From NCBI RefSeq assembly GCF_025989145.1, contig NZ_JAPDNQ010000001.1, positions 1,488,001-1,552,000 on the forward strand: 64,000 nucleotides of DNA, in the 5' to 3' direction. The position numbers were made by a program, and so were the translations under genes. The notes beneath the pieces were generated by a model, which saw only the letters and a list, made by a program, of their open reading frames with translations, was not told the DNA's origin and ran no database searches. Below are positions 34,601-42,574 of this stretch, in pieces; the stretch's first letter is position 1; every line of letters starts with the position of its first letter. The stretch comes from Microbacterium sp. SSM24. GTDB lineage: Bacteria > Actinomycetota > Actinomycetes > Actinomycetales > Microbacteriaceae.

Positions 34601-35799
34601 GCGCCGACGACGGCCTCGACGGGCGCCGCGTCTGCGGCCGACACCGCCTCGGCGGCGGACACCGCGTCGGCGGTCGCGCCCATGGCCCCGCGCTTGACGA
34701 GCATCGCCGACTCGACCGTGAGTCCGGGTCCGAACGCGAGCGTGCCCAGCCGCGCCCCATCCGCGAGACGGTCGTCGTCGAGCATCCGCCGCAGAATGAA
34801 GAGGATCGTCGCGCTCGACATGTTGCCGTAGTCGCGCAGCACCTCGCGCGAGGTGTCGAGCGCCGCCGGCTCGAGCCCGAGCCCTGCTTCGACGCGATCG
34901 AGCACGCTGCGGCCACCCGGATGCACCGCCCACGCGTCGGGCATCGGCTCGCCGGAGAGGAACGCATCCACCGCGCCGCGGATCTCGCGCCCCACGATCC
35001 GGGGAACCTCGGCCGACAGGGTCATCTCGAAGCCGTCGTCGCCGATCGTCCAGACCATGTCGGCCTCGCCCTCCGAGGTGAGGGCCGTGGAGAAGCGGTC
35101 GAGCTCGAGGCCCCCCGCGCGGCCGACGGATGCGTCGGCGGTCACGATCGCGGCGGCGGCACCATCGGCGAAGACGGACGCGGCGACGATCTGCTGCGGG
35201 TCGGCCGAAGGCCGGATGTGCAGCGTGCACAGCTCCAGGCACACGACGAGCACGACCGCGTCGGGCTGGGCCGCGGTGATCCGCGAGGCGAGCCGGAGGC
35301 CGGGCATCGCGGCCGCGCAGCCGATGAAGCCGAGGTGGTACCGCTCGACGGTCGCGTCGAGGCCCAGGTCGCGGACGAGGCGGTAGTCCGGCCCGGGCGC
35401 GAAGAAGCCGGTGCACGAGACGGTGACGACATGGGTGATGGCGGATGCCGCGATCCCGGCATCCGCGAGCGCGGCGCGCGCCGCGCGGGCGTTGAGCTCG
35501 GGGGCTGCGGCGAGGTAGAGGTCGTTGCGCGAGCCGGTGGAGGGGCGCAGCATCCGTCCCTCGTCGTCGGCGAAACGGGCGCGGCCCTCCGGTACGACCT
35601 CGCGCGGAGGGAGGTCGTCGCCGAACTCCGTGAGCACCGTGTGCCGGCGCTCGATCGCCGATGCCTCGAAGGCGGCGTGGATGAGCCGCTGGGTGAGCCG
35701 GTCGGCTCCGGGCTGGCCGGCGAAGATCGCACGAGCCCGTTCCTGCGGCACGCACGTCGGCGGCACCGCCGTTCCGATCGACACGATGCGCGCGCTCAT
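34597..35799 (-). CDS. Type III polyketide synthase
   Basis: A 400-residue homodimeric chalcone-synthase-like enzyme. The catalytic triad is visible as Cys129 (HVVTVSCTGFFAPGPDYRLV), His293 (WAVHPGGRSVLDRVEAGLGL) and Asn326 (DYGNMSSATILFILRR). It extends an acyl-CoA starter with malonyl-CoA and cyclises the chain. The gene set PKS-methyltransferase-FAD hydroxylase matches operons that make alkylresorcinol or alkylpyrone phenolic lipids. The C-terminus carries a non-conserved Ala-rich tail of about 25 residues (ATADAVSAAEAVSAADAAPV). ATG 35799 gives the canonical N-terminus MSARIVSIGTAVPP. It is first in the operon and diverges from a small membrane protein gene. Confidence 0.93.
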   Translation of the reverse strand: MSARIVSIGTAVPPTCVPQERARAIFAGQPGADRLTQRLIHAAFEASAIERRHTVLTEFGDDLPPREVVPEGRARFADDEGRMLRPSTGSRNDLYLAAAPELNARAARAALADAGIAASAITHVVTVSCTGFFAPGPDYRLVRDLGLDATVERYHLGFIGCAAAMPGLRLASRITAAQPDAVVLVVCLELCTLHIRPSADPQQIVAASVFADGAAAAIVTADASVGRAGGLELDRFSTALTSEGEADMVWTIGDDGFEMTLSAEVPRIVGREIRGAVDAFLSGEPMPDAWAVHPGGRSVLDRVEAGLGLEPAALDTSREVLRDYGNMSSATILFILRRMLDDDRLADGARLGTLAFGPGLTVESAMLVKRGAMGATADAVSAAEAVSAADAAPVEAVVGA

Positions 35800-35859
35800 G
35801 CTCACACCTAAGCACGACGGGGGCCGTGATGGGGCCGTCTTGCGCAGTACGGTCGAGAC

Positions 35860-36321
35860 ATGCACATCGAGGGCACCGGCCGGTTCGTGTTCTACGCCCA
35901 GTGGCCGGTCGCCGTGTTCCTGCCGGTGTTCTTCTTCATCGGCCGTGGCAGCGTGGGCGCCGAGGTCGGATGGCTCGGGTTCTTCGGCCTCGTCTACGGC
36001 CTCATCGTGATCGCGGTGCTGCTCGTGCCGCCGGCGCTGACGCTGTTCGACCGCGAGGTGCGGCGCGAGCGCGCGACGCGGCTCTGGTACGACATCGCGT
36101 CGGCCGTGCTGTGGCTCGGATTCCTGCTCGGGAGCATGACGGTGCCCGACGCCGGCGACAGCGGATCACTCGACACCGTGTTCATGGCGTGGTTCGGCAT
36201 CTCGCCCGAGACGTCCGCAGCGATCTTCGCGCTCGCCGCCGGCATGATCGGCCTGTCGTACGTGGCGGCGTTCGTCACCGCGATCATGGGCATCGCCCAC
36301 TCTCACCGGTCGGCGCGCTGA
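35860..36321 (+). CDS. Small integral membrane protein
   Basis: A 153-residue membrane protein with four predicted helices (residues ~8-28, 38-58, 78-98 and 120-145) and no recognisable motif. The loop LFDREVRRERATRLWYDIAS is basic and probably cytoplasmic. TACGGT (35848-35853) lies six bases upstream of the ATG, so it appears leaderless. It diverges from the type III PKS gene with 60 bases between the starts and could be co-regulated with it, but it may be unrelated. I know no function. Confidence 0.72.
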   Translation: MHIEGTGRFVFYAQWPVAVFLPVFFFIGRGSVGAEVGWLGFFGLVYGLIVIAVLLVPPALTLFDREVRRERATRLWYDIASAVLWLGFLLGSMTVPDAGDSGSLDTVFMAWFGISPETSAAIFALAAGMIGLSYVAAFVTAIMGIAHSHRSAR

Positions 36322-36333
36322 CGCTGCCACGGT

Positions 36334-36392
36334 CGAGTCGCCAAGACACACGCCGGTGTCGCGTCGGCTGAGCGGCGTGTTCTGGCGACTCG
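36334..36392. terminator. Convergent-gene hairpin, 17-bp repeat family copy 2
   Basis: Left arm CGAGTCGCCAAGACACA (36334-36350) and right arm CGTGTTCTGGCGACTCG (36376-36392). The right arm is identical to copy 1 at 6758-6774. It fills the gap between the small membrane protein gene and the converging MFS gene. Confidence 0.7.
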
Positions 36393-36399
36393 ATGTGCG

Positions 36400-37848
36400 T
36401 CAGTCGGCGGAGGATGCCGCGTTGGTGTGCGCGTCGGGAAGCTCGCGCATCGTCCAGAACGGGCCGAGCACGACGAACGCGGCGGAGAACAGCTGCCCGA
36501 CCGCTGCGATCCACATCGTCGGGACGACGCCGAGCCACGTGCCGAGACCGCCGGCGAGCAGCGCCGAGATCGGCATGACGCCCCACACGACGAACCGCAC
36601 GGAGGCGTTCATGCGCCCGAGCAGCCGAGGCGGCGTGATGCGCTGCCGGAACGTGACCTGCGTGATGTTGTAGAGCAGCACCGTGAAGCTGCTCACGAAG
36701 AACTGCGCGACCATCAGCGGGAACGCGACGGCGGGCACCGCGGCGGCCACCGGCAGCAGCAGCGCGATCACGCTGAAGCCGAGAGCGCTGACGGGGATCG
36801 CCCGGGCCTCGCCGATGCGCGCGATGATCCGCGGTGTCGCGATCGCGCCGAGCAGGCCCCCGACGGCGCCGAGCGAGAGGATGACGCCCATCGAGGTGGG
36901 CGAGAAGCCCAGTTCGCGCAGGAGGAAGATCGGGATGAGCGTCCACGACATCGTGCTGAAGAAGTTCGAGACGCCGGTCGTTCCGACGATGCGGCGCAGC
37001 AGCTTCTCGGTGAAGACGAAGTGCAGACCCTCCCAGATCTCGCGCAGCAGCGGCCCGTGGTCCTCCCGCGGGCGACGCTCCTCGTGATCTCTCGTGAGGG
37101 CGAGGGCGATCGCCGAGACGATGTAGGTGCCGGATGTCGCCAGCATCGCGAACGGTGCGCTGAGCACGCCGATGAGCCAGCCGGCGAAACCCGGCCCGGC
37201 GATGTTGGCCAGCTCGTACGTCGACTGCAGCTTGCCATTGGCCTCGCCGATCTGCGCCGGCCTCACCAGCGACGGAATGATGCTCTGGTAGGACACGTCG
37301 AAGAACACCGTTGCCACGCCGAGCACGAGCGCGACGGCGACGAGGTGCCAGATCTGGAGCACGCCCATCGCCCACAGCACCGGCACCGTCGCGAGCGCGA
37401 GCGCGCGTACCGCGTCGGCGGCGATCATCACGTGGCGCTTGCGCATGCGGTCGATCCAGGCGCCGGCGGGGAGACCGACGATCAGGAACGCCGCGACGTT
37501 GGCCGCGGTGAGCACCCCGACCTCGAACTCGCTCGCATCGAGCAGCAGCACGGCGAGCACGGGGACCGCGAGCTCGCTGATCTGCGCCCCGAACTGCGCG
37601 AGCGTCTGCCCGCCCCACATCGTGAGGAAGTTGCGGTCGCGCCACAGCGACCCCTTCGGCGCCGTCCCCGGTGCGGAGGTGCCGCTGGGCGCGGTACCGG
37701 GGCCGGCAGGGGGCTCGTCGGCGACGTCGGCGTCGGCCGCGGCATCCGCTCTCGCCGCGACAGAGACACCGGATGCCTCGGCCCGCGCCTCGGCGAGGTC
37801 GTCGGCGTCGACCTCGACGGCGTCGTCGCCGGGAAGTGATTGGGACAT
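36400..37848 (-). CDS. MFS transporter (DHA3-like efflux)
   Basis: A 482-residue transporter with about 12 helices after a 60-residue acidic, Ala/Pro-rich N-terminal tail (DDLAEARAEASGVSVAARAD). The core begins LWRDRNFLTMWGGQTLAQFG, typical of macrolide-type MFS exporters, with motif A as WIDRMRKRHVMIAADAVRAL near residue 115. The substrate is unknown. The start region overlaps operator 2 (37838-37855), GATTGG-N6-CCAATC, and the divergent winged-helix regulator is 57 bases away. It is probably repressed by that regulator and induced by the drug it exports. Confidence 0.85.
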   Translation of the reverse strand: MSQSLPGDDAVEVDADDLAEARAEASGVSVAARADAAADADVADEPPAGPGTAPSGTSAPGTAPKGSLWRDRNFLTMWGGQTLAQFGAQISELAVPVLAVLLLDASEFEVGVLTAANVAAFLIVGLPAGAWIDRMRKRHVMIAADAVRALALATVPVLWAMGVLQIWHLVAVALVLGVATVFFDVSYQSIIPSLVRPAQIGEANGKLQSTYELANIAGPGFAGWLIGVLSAPFAMLATSGTYIVSAIALALTRDHEERRPREDHGPLLREIWEGLHFVFTEKLLRRIVGTTGVSNFFSTMSWTLIPIFLLRELGFSPTSMGVILSLGAVGGLLGAIATPRIIARIGEARAIPVSALGFSVIALLLPVAAAVPAVAFPLMVAQFFVSSFTVLLYNITQVTFRQRITPPRLLGRMNASVRFVVWGVMPISALLAGGLGTWLGVVPTMWIAAVGQLFSAAFVVLGPFWTMRELPDAHTNAASSAD

Positions 37849-37855
37849 GCCAATC
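37838..37855. promoter_or_regulatory. Operator 2, GATTGG-N6-CCAATC
   Basis: An inverted repeat covering the start codon of the MFS gene. It matches the half-sites and spacer of operator 1; the two centres are 31 bp apart, close to three helical turns. Confidence 0.6.
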
Positions 37856-37864
37856 AGTCTGAGC

Positions 37865-37890
37865 GACCGATTGAGAGTTGTCAATCGGTC
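37865..37890. promoter_or_regulatory. Operator 1 (GACCGATTGA-N6-TCAATCGGTC) over the regulator promoter
   Basis: Perfect 10-bp arms with a six-base spacer. It covers the -35 TTGAGA (37871-37876) and much of the 17-base spacer to the -10 TAGCCT (37894-37899) of the regulator gene, six bases before its GTG. This is the expected site for autorepression. Confidence 0.75.
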
Positions 37891-37905
37891 GTCTAGCCTG
37901 AGGCT

Positions 37906-38436
37906 GTGGAGGACCGCATCGAGCTCACGCCCGGCAATCCGGAGGATGAGGCGCGACTGCGCGCGATCAGCTCACCGCTGCGCCTGCGGGTGCTGAGGCT
38001 GTGCGCGTTCGAGTCGCGGACCAACAAGGAGCTGGCAGGGCTCCTCGGGGTCAACCCGGGCACGATGCTGCATCACGTGCGCACGCTCACGCAGACGGGG
38101 TTCCTCCGCGCCGAGCCGGCACGTTCGGGAGCGCAGGGAGCGCGCGAGGTGCCCTACCGCGCGACCGGACTGTCGTGGCGGATGCCGCTACCCGACCGCA
38201 GCCGCGTGCTCATCGAGGTCTTCCTGCAGCAGATCGAGCGCGTCGACCCGGGCGACCTCGACACATCCTGGCTCGGGCTCAGACTCAACGACGAGCACCG
38301 GCGGGAGTTCCAGCGCCGGCTCCATGAGCTCCTCGTGGAGTTCAAGGAGCGGGAGGCGGATGCCGACGGCGAGGCGTACTCGGTGTTCACCGCCTTCCAT
38401 CCCGACCTCAATCCACGCGGACCAGCCGATACGTAG
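37906..38436 (+). CDS. ArsR-like winged-helix transcriptional regulator
   Basis: A 176-residue DNA-binding protein. The winged helix (residues ~15-85) contains SSPLRLRVLRLCAFESRTNK, ELAGLLGVNPGTMLHHVRTL and TQTGFLRAEPA. The C-terminal half (~95-165) is helical and acidic (RRLHELLVEFKEREADADGE), probably for dimerisation. No metal-binding Cys pair is visible. GTG 37906 lies six bases after TAGCCT, a leaderless start. It diverges from the MFS gene across two matching palindromes, the classical layout of a local efflux repressor. Confidence 0.85.
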   Translation: MEDRIELTPGNPEDEARLRAISSPLRLRVLRLCAFESRTNKELAGLLGVNPGTMLHHVRTLTQTGFLRAEPARSGAQGAREVPYRATGLSWRMPLPDRSRVLIEVFLQQIERVDPGDLDTSWLGLRLNDEHRREFQRRLHELLVEFKEREADADGEAYSVFTAFHPDLNPRGPADT

Positions 38437-38466
38437 GCAGGATTCGCACCCGGCTCCGGCGTGGGC

Positions 38467-38544
38467 GATGTCACGAACGGAGGAGATGTCACGAACGGAG
38501 GAGTCGTCGCGACCGTCGGCTCCTCCGCTCGTCACATCTCCTCC
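38467..38544. repeat. 18-bp direct repeat with long hairpin
   Basis: GATGTCACGAACGGAGGA occurs twice in tandem (38467-38484, 38485-38502). The second copy plus six bases (38479-38502) pairs with 38521-38544 with two mismatches around an 18-base loop. The (C/G)ATGTCAC start recalls the repeats at 16795 and 17983. It lies between the winged-helix regulator and the thiolase and may be a terminator. Confidence 0.6.
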
Positions 38545-38613
38545 TTTCATCGCACCGCCGCCCCGGTGGCGTCCGGTGGCACGATGGATCCAGGAGCGAT
38601 CGAGGGAGACGCC

Positions 38614-39825
38614 ATGACCGAGGCCTTCGTCTACGACGCCGTGCGCACGCCGCGCGGCCGCGGGAAGGCGACCGGCTCGCTCCACGGCGTCGCCCCGCAC
38701 GAGCTCGTCGTCGGCCTCATCGACGCGCTGCGCGACCGGCATCCGGGCCTCGACCCCGCCGCCATCGACGACCTCGTGCTCGGGTGCGTCACGCCGATCG
38801 GCGATCAGGGCTCGGACATCGCGAAGATCGCGGCGCTCGCCGCGGGCCTTCCCGACACGGTTCCGGGTGTGCAGCTCAACCGCTTCTGCGGGTCGGGGCT
38901 CGAGGCGGTCAACCAGGCCGCCGCGCGCGTGCGGTCCGGCTGGGAGGACCTCTTCCTCGCGGGTGGCGTCGAATCGATGAGCCGCGTGCGCATGGGCAGC
39001 GACGGCAGCCCGTTCTCGAAGGATGCCGCGGCGGCGGTGGCCCCCGACTCCGTGCCGCAGGGGATCAGCGCCGACCTGATCGCGACGCTCGAGGGATACA
39101 CGCGCGACGACGTCGACCGATTCGCCGCCGAGTCCCACGCGCGCGCCGCGCGGGCATGGGAGGAGGGGCGCTTCGACCGCTCCGTGGTGCCGGTGACGGA
39201 TGCCGAGGGCCGCCTGCTGTTGGAGCGCGACGAGACGATCCGGCCGGGAACGACGGTCGAGACCCTGGCCGCACTGCCTCCCGCGTTCGCCGACCTCGGG
39301 CGATCCGGCTTCGACGACCTGGCGCTGCGGACCTACCCCGAGGCGGGGGCGATCGACCACGTGCACCACGCGGGAAACTCGTCGGGCATCGTCGACGGCG
39401 CGGCGCTCGTGATCGTCGGCAGCGAGGCCGCGGGGGTGCGCCACGGGCTCACGCCGCGTGCCCGCATCCGCTCGGCCGCCGTGGTGAGCACCGAGCCCAC
39501 CATCATGCTCACGGGCCCCGGCCCCGCCTCACGCCTGGCGATCGAGCGTGCCGGGCTCTCGATCCACGACATCGACCTGATCGAGATCAACGAGGCCTTC
39601 GCGTCGGTGGCGCTGCGGCTCATGCGGGATCTCGACGACTTCCCCCACGAGCGCACGAACGTCAACGGCGGCGCCATCGCGATGGGCCACCCGCTCGGCG
39701 CGACCGGAGCGATGATCCTCGGCACGCTCATCGACGAGCTCGAGCGCACCGGTGGTCGGTTCGGCCTGGCCACGCTGTGCATCGGCGGCGGAATGGGCGT
39801 GGCGACCGTGGTCGAGAGACTCTGA
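38614..39825 (+). CDS. Acetyl-CoA C-acyltransferase (thiolase)
   Basis: A 403-residue thiolase. The acylated Cys92 is in [18 protein letters not shown], the oxyanion-hole His in [20 protein letters not shown] and the second Cys in [14 protein letters not shown], with the linking motif INEAFAS before them. It catalyses thiolytic cleavage of 3-oxoacyl-CoA in fatty-acid oxidation, or the reverse condensation. No hydratase/dehydrogenase partner (FadB-like) is adjacent, which is unusual for a beta-oxidation thiolase. GAGGGAG precedes ATG 38614. A VOC gene follows after 89 bases. Confidence 0.92.
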   Translation: MTEAFVYDAVRTPRGRGKATGSLHGVAPHELVVGLIDALRDRHPGLDPAAIDDLVLGCVTPIGDQGSDIAKIAALAAGLPDTVPGVQLNRFCGSGLEAVNQAAARVRSGWEDLFLAGGVESMSRVRMGSDGSPFSKDAAAAVAPDSVPQGISADLIATLEGYTRDDVDRFAAESHARAARAWEEGRFDRSVVPVTDAEGRLLLERDETIRPGTTVETLAALPPAFADLGRSGFDDLALRTYPEAGAIDHVHHAGNSSGIVDGAALVIVGSEAAGVRHGLTPRARIRSAAVVSTEPTIMLTGPGPASRLAIERAGLSIHDIDLIEINEAFASVALRLMRDLDDFPHERTNVNGGAIAMGHPLGATGAMILGTLIDELERTGGRFGLATLCIGGGMGVATVVERL

Positions 39826-39914
39826 CCGCCGCATCCGCCGGACCCCTGGACATGGCGGGATCCAAGGCGGAGGCTGGCGAGAGCCGAGTGCCGGCCACGA
39901 CCCAGGGAGACACC

Positions 39915-40295
39915 ATGTTCACATCCGAGCGCGCATTCAGCGGATTCGCCGTGAAAGACATCGACGAGGCCAGGGCCTTCTACGGCGACACCCTCGGCAT
40001 CCCGGTCCAGCTCATGGAGATGGGCATCCTCGAGCTGACCCTGGGCTCCGGGGCGAAGGTGATGGTTTACCCCAAGCCCGACCACGAGCCGGCCGTGTTC
40101 ACGATCATGAACTTCGACGTCGACGATGTCGAAGCCGCCGTCGACGACCTCAATGCACGCGGCGTGGCGACCAAGATCTACGACGACGCCGACTTCCCGA
40201 CCGACGACAAGGGGATCTCGCGCGACATGGGCCCGGAGATCGCGTGGTTCCGCGACCCATCCGGCAACGTGCTGTCGGTGCTGAAGGCGAGCTGA
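39915..40295 (+). CDS. VOC family protein
   Basis: A 126-residue single-domain VOC protein. It begins MFTSERAFSGFAVKDIDEAR, the first beta-alpha unit, has the second half from AVFTIMNFDVDDVEAAVDDL, and ends with the common WFRDPSGNVLSVLKAS strand. The first position usually held by a metal-ligand His is Gly-Phe here, so it may not bind metal in the standard way. AGGGAG precedes the ATG. Function unknown. A perfect 11-bp hairpin follows it. Confidence 0.78.
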   Translation: MFTSERAFSGFAVKDIDEARAFYGDTLGIPVQLMEMGILELTLGSGAKVMVYPKPDHEPAVFTIMNFDVDDVEAAVDDLNARGVATKIYDDADFPTDDKGISRDMGPEIAWFRDPSGNVLSVLKAS

Positions 40296-40305
40296 CCCGA
40301 GAACA

Positions 40306-40347
40306 CCGGATGCCCGCCCCGCGTGCGACACGGCGACGGGCATCCGG
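40306..40347. terminator. Bidirectional hairpin between VOC and ABC genes
   Basis: CCGGATGCCCG (40306-40316) and CGGGCATCCGG (40337-40347), perfect 11-bp arms with a 20-base loop, between converging genes. Confidence 0.75.
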
Positions 40348-40355
40348 GATCGACG

Positions 40356-41465
40356 TCAGCCCGCGAGGGCCTCGGAGAGCTTGACGCGTCCGCCCATGCG
40401 CAGCAGCGAGTTCTCGTAGATCCTCGCGCCGATCACGATCGCGGCGACGCAGGTCGCGATCAGGATCGCGAGCGACAGCAGCGGCTCCCACCACTGCGCC
40501 TCGCCGAGGAACAGTCGCATCGGCATGCCGACGGGCGCCGAGAACGGCACGTACGACATGATCCCCAGCACGACCGGGTTGTCGAAGAAGAAGATCACCA
40601 GGAAGTACGGCGCCATGACGAGCATCGTCAGCGGCGTCGTGGTCGACCCGATGTCCTCCATGCGCGACACCATCGACGCCGCGGCCGCGAACAGCGAAGC
40701 GAGCAGGATGAAGCCGAACAGGAAGAACACCGCGAACCAGGCGATGGGTCCGCCCAGGCCCTGCAGCAGCGCCGTCTGGTCGGTGATCGTGAGCCCGACG
40801 ATGGCGATGGCCGCGAGGATGAGGATCTGCCCCATCGCGAGGATCGTGTTGCCGATGACCTTGCCCGCCAGGAGCGAGCGCACCGGGATGGCCGAGATGA
40901 GCAGCTCGACGACGCGCGTCTGCTTCTCCTCCACGACGCTCTGCGCGATCGTGCCGCCGAACATCGACGCGGCGAAGAGGAACACGATGCCGAAGCCGAT
41001 GGCGACGACGTAGCCGAGCGCGCCGGCGTCCGCATCGGGGTCGAGCAGCACGACCGTCGGGGTCTGCGCGAGCTGCAGCAGGAGCTGGGACGGCGGGCTG
41101 GACTCCGCGATCACGGCCAGGCCGACCGGCGACTCCGCGTCGGCGACGATGGCGGCATCCACGTCACCGCTCTTGACGAGCTCCTCCGCCTCCGCGCGGC
41201 CGTCGACCTCGGTGACGTCGAGGCCCTCGATCCCGGAGACGGCGGACGAGGCATCCGTCGTCACGGCGACCGGCGTGCCGGTGTCGTTCGAGGCGGCGAA
41301 CCCGCCCCAGATCACGAGGGCCAGCGCCCCCAGCAGCAGGATCGCCGTCGAGATGACGAAGGCCTTGCTGCGCAGCTTCGAGCCGATCTCGCGCTCGGCG
41401 ACGAGCCACACACCCTGCGGGGTGCTCAGGCCGCGGCCGGCGGTGGTGCGGGTGGCGGTGCTCAC
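40356..41465 (-). CDS. ABC-2 type exporter permease (NatB-like)
   Basis: A 369-residue permease. One N-terminal helix (KAFVISTAILLLGALALVIW) is followed by a ~130-residue extracytoplasmic domain and then five or six helices from YVVAIGFGIVFLFAASMFGG. The conserved SVVEEKQTRVVELLISAIPV stretch near residue 200 is the coupling segment of the NatB/YhaP class. The GTG start overlaps the ATPase gene's stop in a 4-base GTGA. With that ATPase it forms an exporter, in relatives for Na+ or small molecules; the substrate here is unknown. Confidence 0.88.
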   Translation of the reverse strand: MSTATRTTAGRGLSTPQGVWLVAEREIGSKLRSKAFVISTAILLLGALALVIWGGFAASNDTGTPVAVTTDASSAVSGIEGLDVTEVDGRAEAEELVKSGDVDAAIVADAESPVGLAVIAESSPPSQLLLQLAQTPTVVLLDPDADAGALGYVVAIGFGIVFLFAASMFGGTIAQSVVEEKQTRVVELLISAIPVRSLLAGKVIGNTILAMGQILILAAIAIVGLTITDQTALLQGLGGPIAWFAVFFLFGFILLASLFAAAASMVSRMEDIGSTTTPLTMLVMAPYFLVIFFFDNPVVLGIMSYVPFSAPVGMPMRLFLGEAQWWEPLLSLAILIATCVAAIVIGARIYENSLLRMGGRVKLSEALAG

Positions 41466-42346
41466 TGGATGACCTCCTTGAAGATCTGGGCGAGGGTCGG
41501 ATGCTGCGGCGAGAAGCTCGCGACGTCCCCCTGCGCGACGGCCTGGCGCAGCACGCGCTGGGCCGTCTCGTCGCTGTCGACGTCGAACACGGCGTATCCG
41601 CCGTCGAAGTCGAGCACCTCGACGCCCGCTTCGGACCTCAGCCAGCCGGCGTCGCCCGCCGAGACCAGCTCGAAACGCCGGGTGGAGTGCGCGGCGCGCA
41701 GTTCGTCGCGGGCGCCTGCGGCGCGGATGGTGCCGTTCGCGATGATGACGAGGTCGTCGCACAGGCGCTCGACGACGTCGAGCTGGTGCGACGAGAACAG
41801 CACGGCGGCACCGGCCGCGGCGCGCTCCTGCAGGGCGGCCGCCACGACGTCGACCGCGAGCGGGTCGAGGCCCGAGAAGGGCTCGTCGAGGATGAGCACC
41901 TGGGGGTCGTGGACGAGGGCGGCGGCGATCTGCGCCCGCTGCTGGTTGCCGAGCGAGAGCGTCTCGACGTTGTCGTTCAGGCGCTCGCCGAGTCCGAGCT
42001 GCTCGAGGAGGGCGGTCGCGCGGGCCGCGGCATCCGTCTTCGAGAAGCCGTGCAGGCGCGCGAGGTACGTGATGTGCTCGAGCACCTTCATCTTCGGGTA
42101 GAGCCCGCGCTCCTCGGGCATGTAGCCGAAGCGGCGGCGATCGGATGCCGTCACCTCGGTGCCGTCGAGTGTCACGGTGCCACCGTCCTTGGCGAGCACG
42201 CCGAGCACGATCCGCATGGTCGTGGTCTTGCCGGCGCCGTTGCCGCCGACGAAGCCGGTCAGTCGTCCCGGGCGGACGTCGAACGAGACGTCGTCGAGCG
42301 CTCGTCTCCCCCCGTAGCTCTTGGCGATCCCTGTCAGCTGCAGCAT
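41462..42346 (-). CDS. ABC transporter ATP-binding protein (NatA-like)
   Basis: A 294-residue cytoplasmic ATPase. Walker A is GGNGAGKTTTMRIVLG (residues ~35-50), the Q-loop region reads FGYMPEERGLYPKMKVLEHI, the ABC signature is LSLGNQQRAQIAAALVHDPQ, Walker B is VLILDEPFSGLDPLAVDVVA, and the switch His is in FSSHQLDVVE. The PEERGLYP loop is typical of NatA and daunorubicin-type ATPases. GAGGAGG precedes the ATG. It is followed by the ABC-2 permease with a GTGA overlap. Confidence 0.93.
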   Translation of the reverse strand: MLQLTGIAKSYGGRRALDDVSFDVRPGRLTGFVGGNGAGKTTTMRIVLGVLAKDGGTVTLDGTEVTASDRRRFGYMPEERGLYPKMKVLEHITYLARLHGFSKTDAAARATALLEQLGLGERLNDNVETLSLGNQQRAQIAAALVHDPQVLILDEPFSGLDPLAVDVVAAALQERAAAGAAVLFSSHQLDVVERLCDDLVIIANGTIRAAGARDELRAAHSTRRFELVSAGDAGWLRSEAGVEVLDFDGGYAVFDVDSDETAQRVLRQAVAQGDVASFSPQHPTLAQIFKEVIQ

Positions 42347-42530
42347 GCGCTCCTCCTCGTCGCGGATTTCCCGTACGCCTCACGCTACGGACCCGGTGCG
42401 CGTGCGGCATCCCCCGTCAGGCGGACATCGCGACCCCGCCGAGCGGGGGAGTCGTCATCTCGCGTCACATTCCATGCGCGGGAATAGATCGCTCGAAGGC
42501 TTGCTTTCACGTGAATGGAACGTCCACGGT

Positions 42531-42547
42531 GGTCCCCGCCGGGGACC
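42531..42547 (+). promoter_or_regulatory. Leader hairpin upstream of the FMN reductase gene
   Basis: GGTCCCC-GCC-GGGGACC forms a 7-bp stem with a 3-base loop, followed by CCTTTCTGTT, 27 bases before ATG 42575. A palindrome TTCACGTGAA lies at 42506-42515. The hairpin could be an attenuator or an RNA stability element, and the palindrome an operator. The rest of the 228-base divergent gap (42347-42574) holds only a small CCCCGCC/GCGGGG repeat. Confidence 0.4.
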
Positions 42548-42574
42548 CCTTTCTGTTAACGGAGGAACATCCCC

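Noticed and set aside
30541..35799. UbiA as part of the PKS operon
   Set aside because: It is on the opposite strand and 1.4 kb away, so co-transcription is impossible; only a functional link remains possible.
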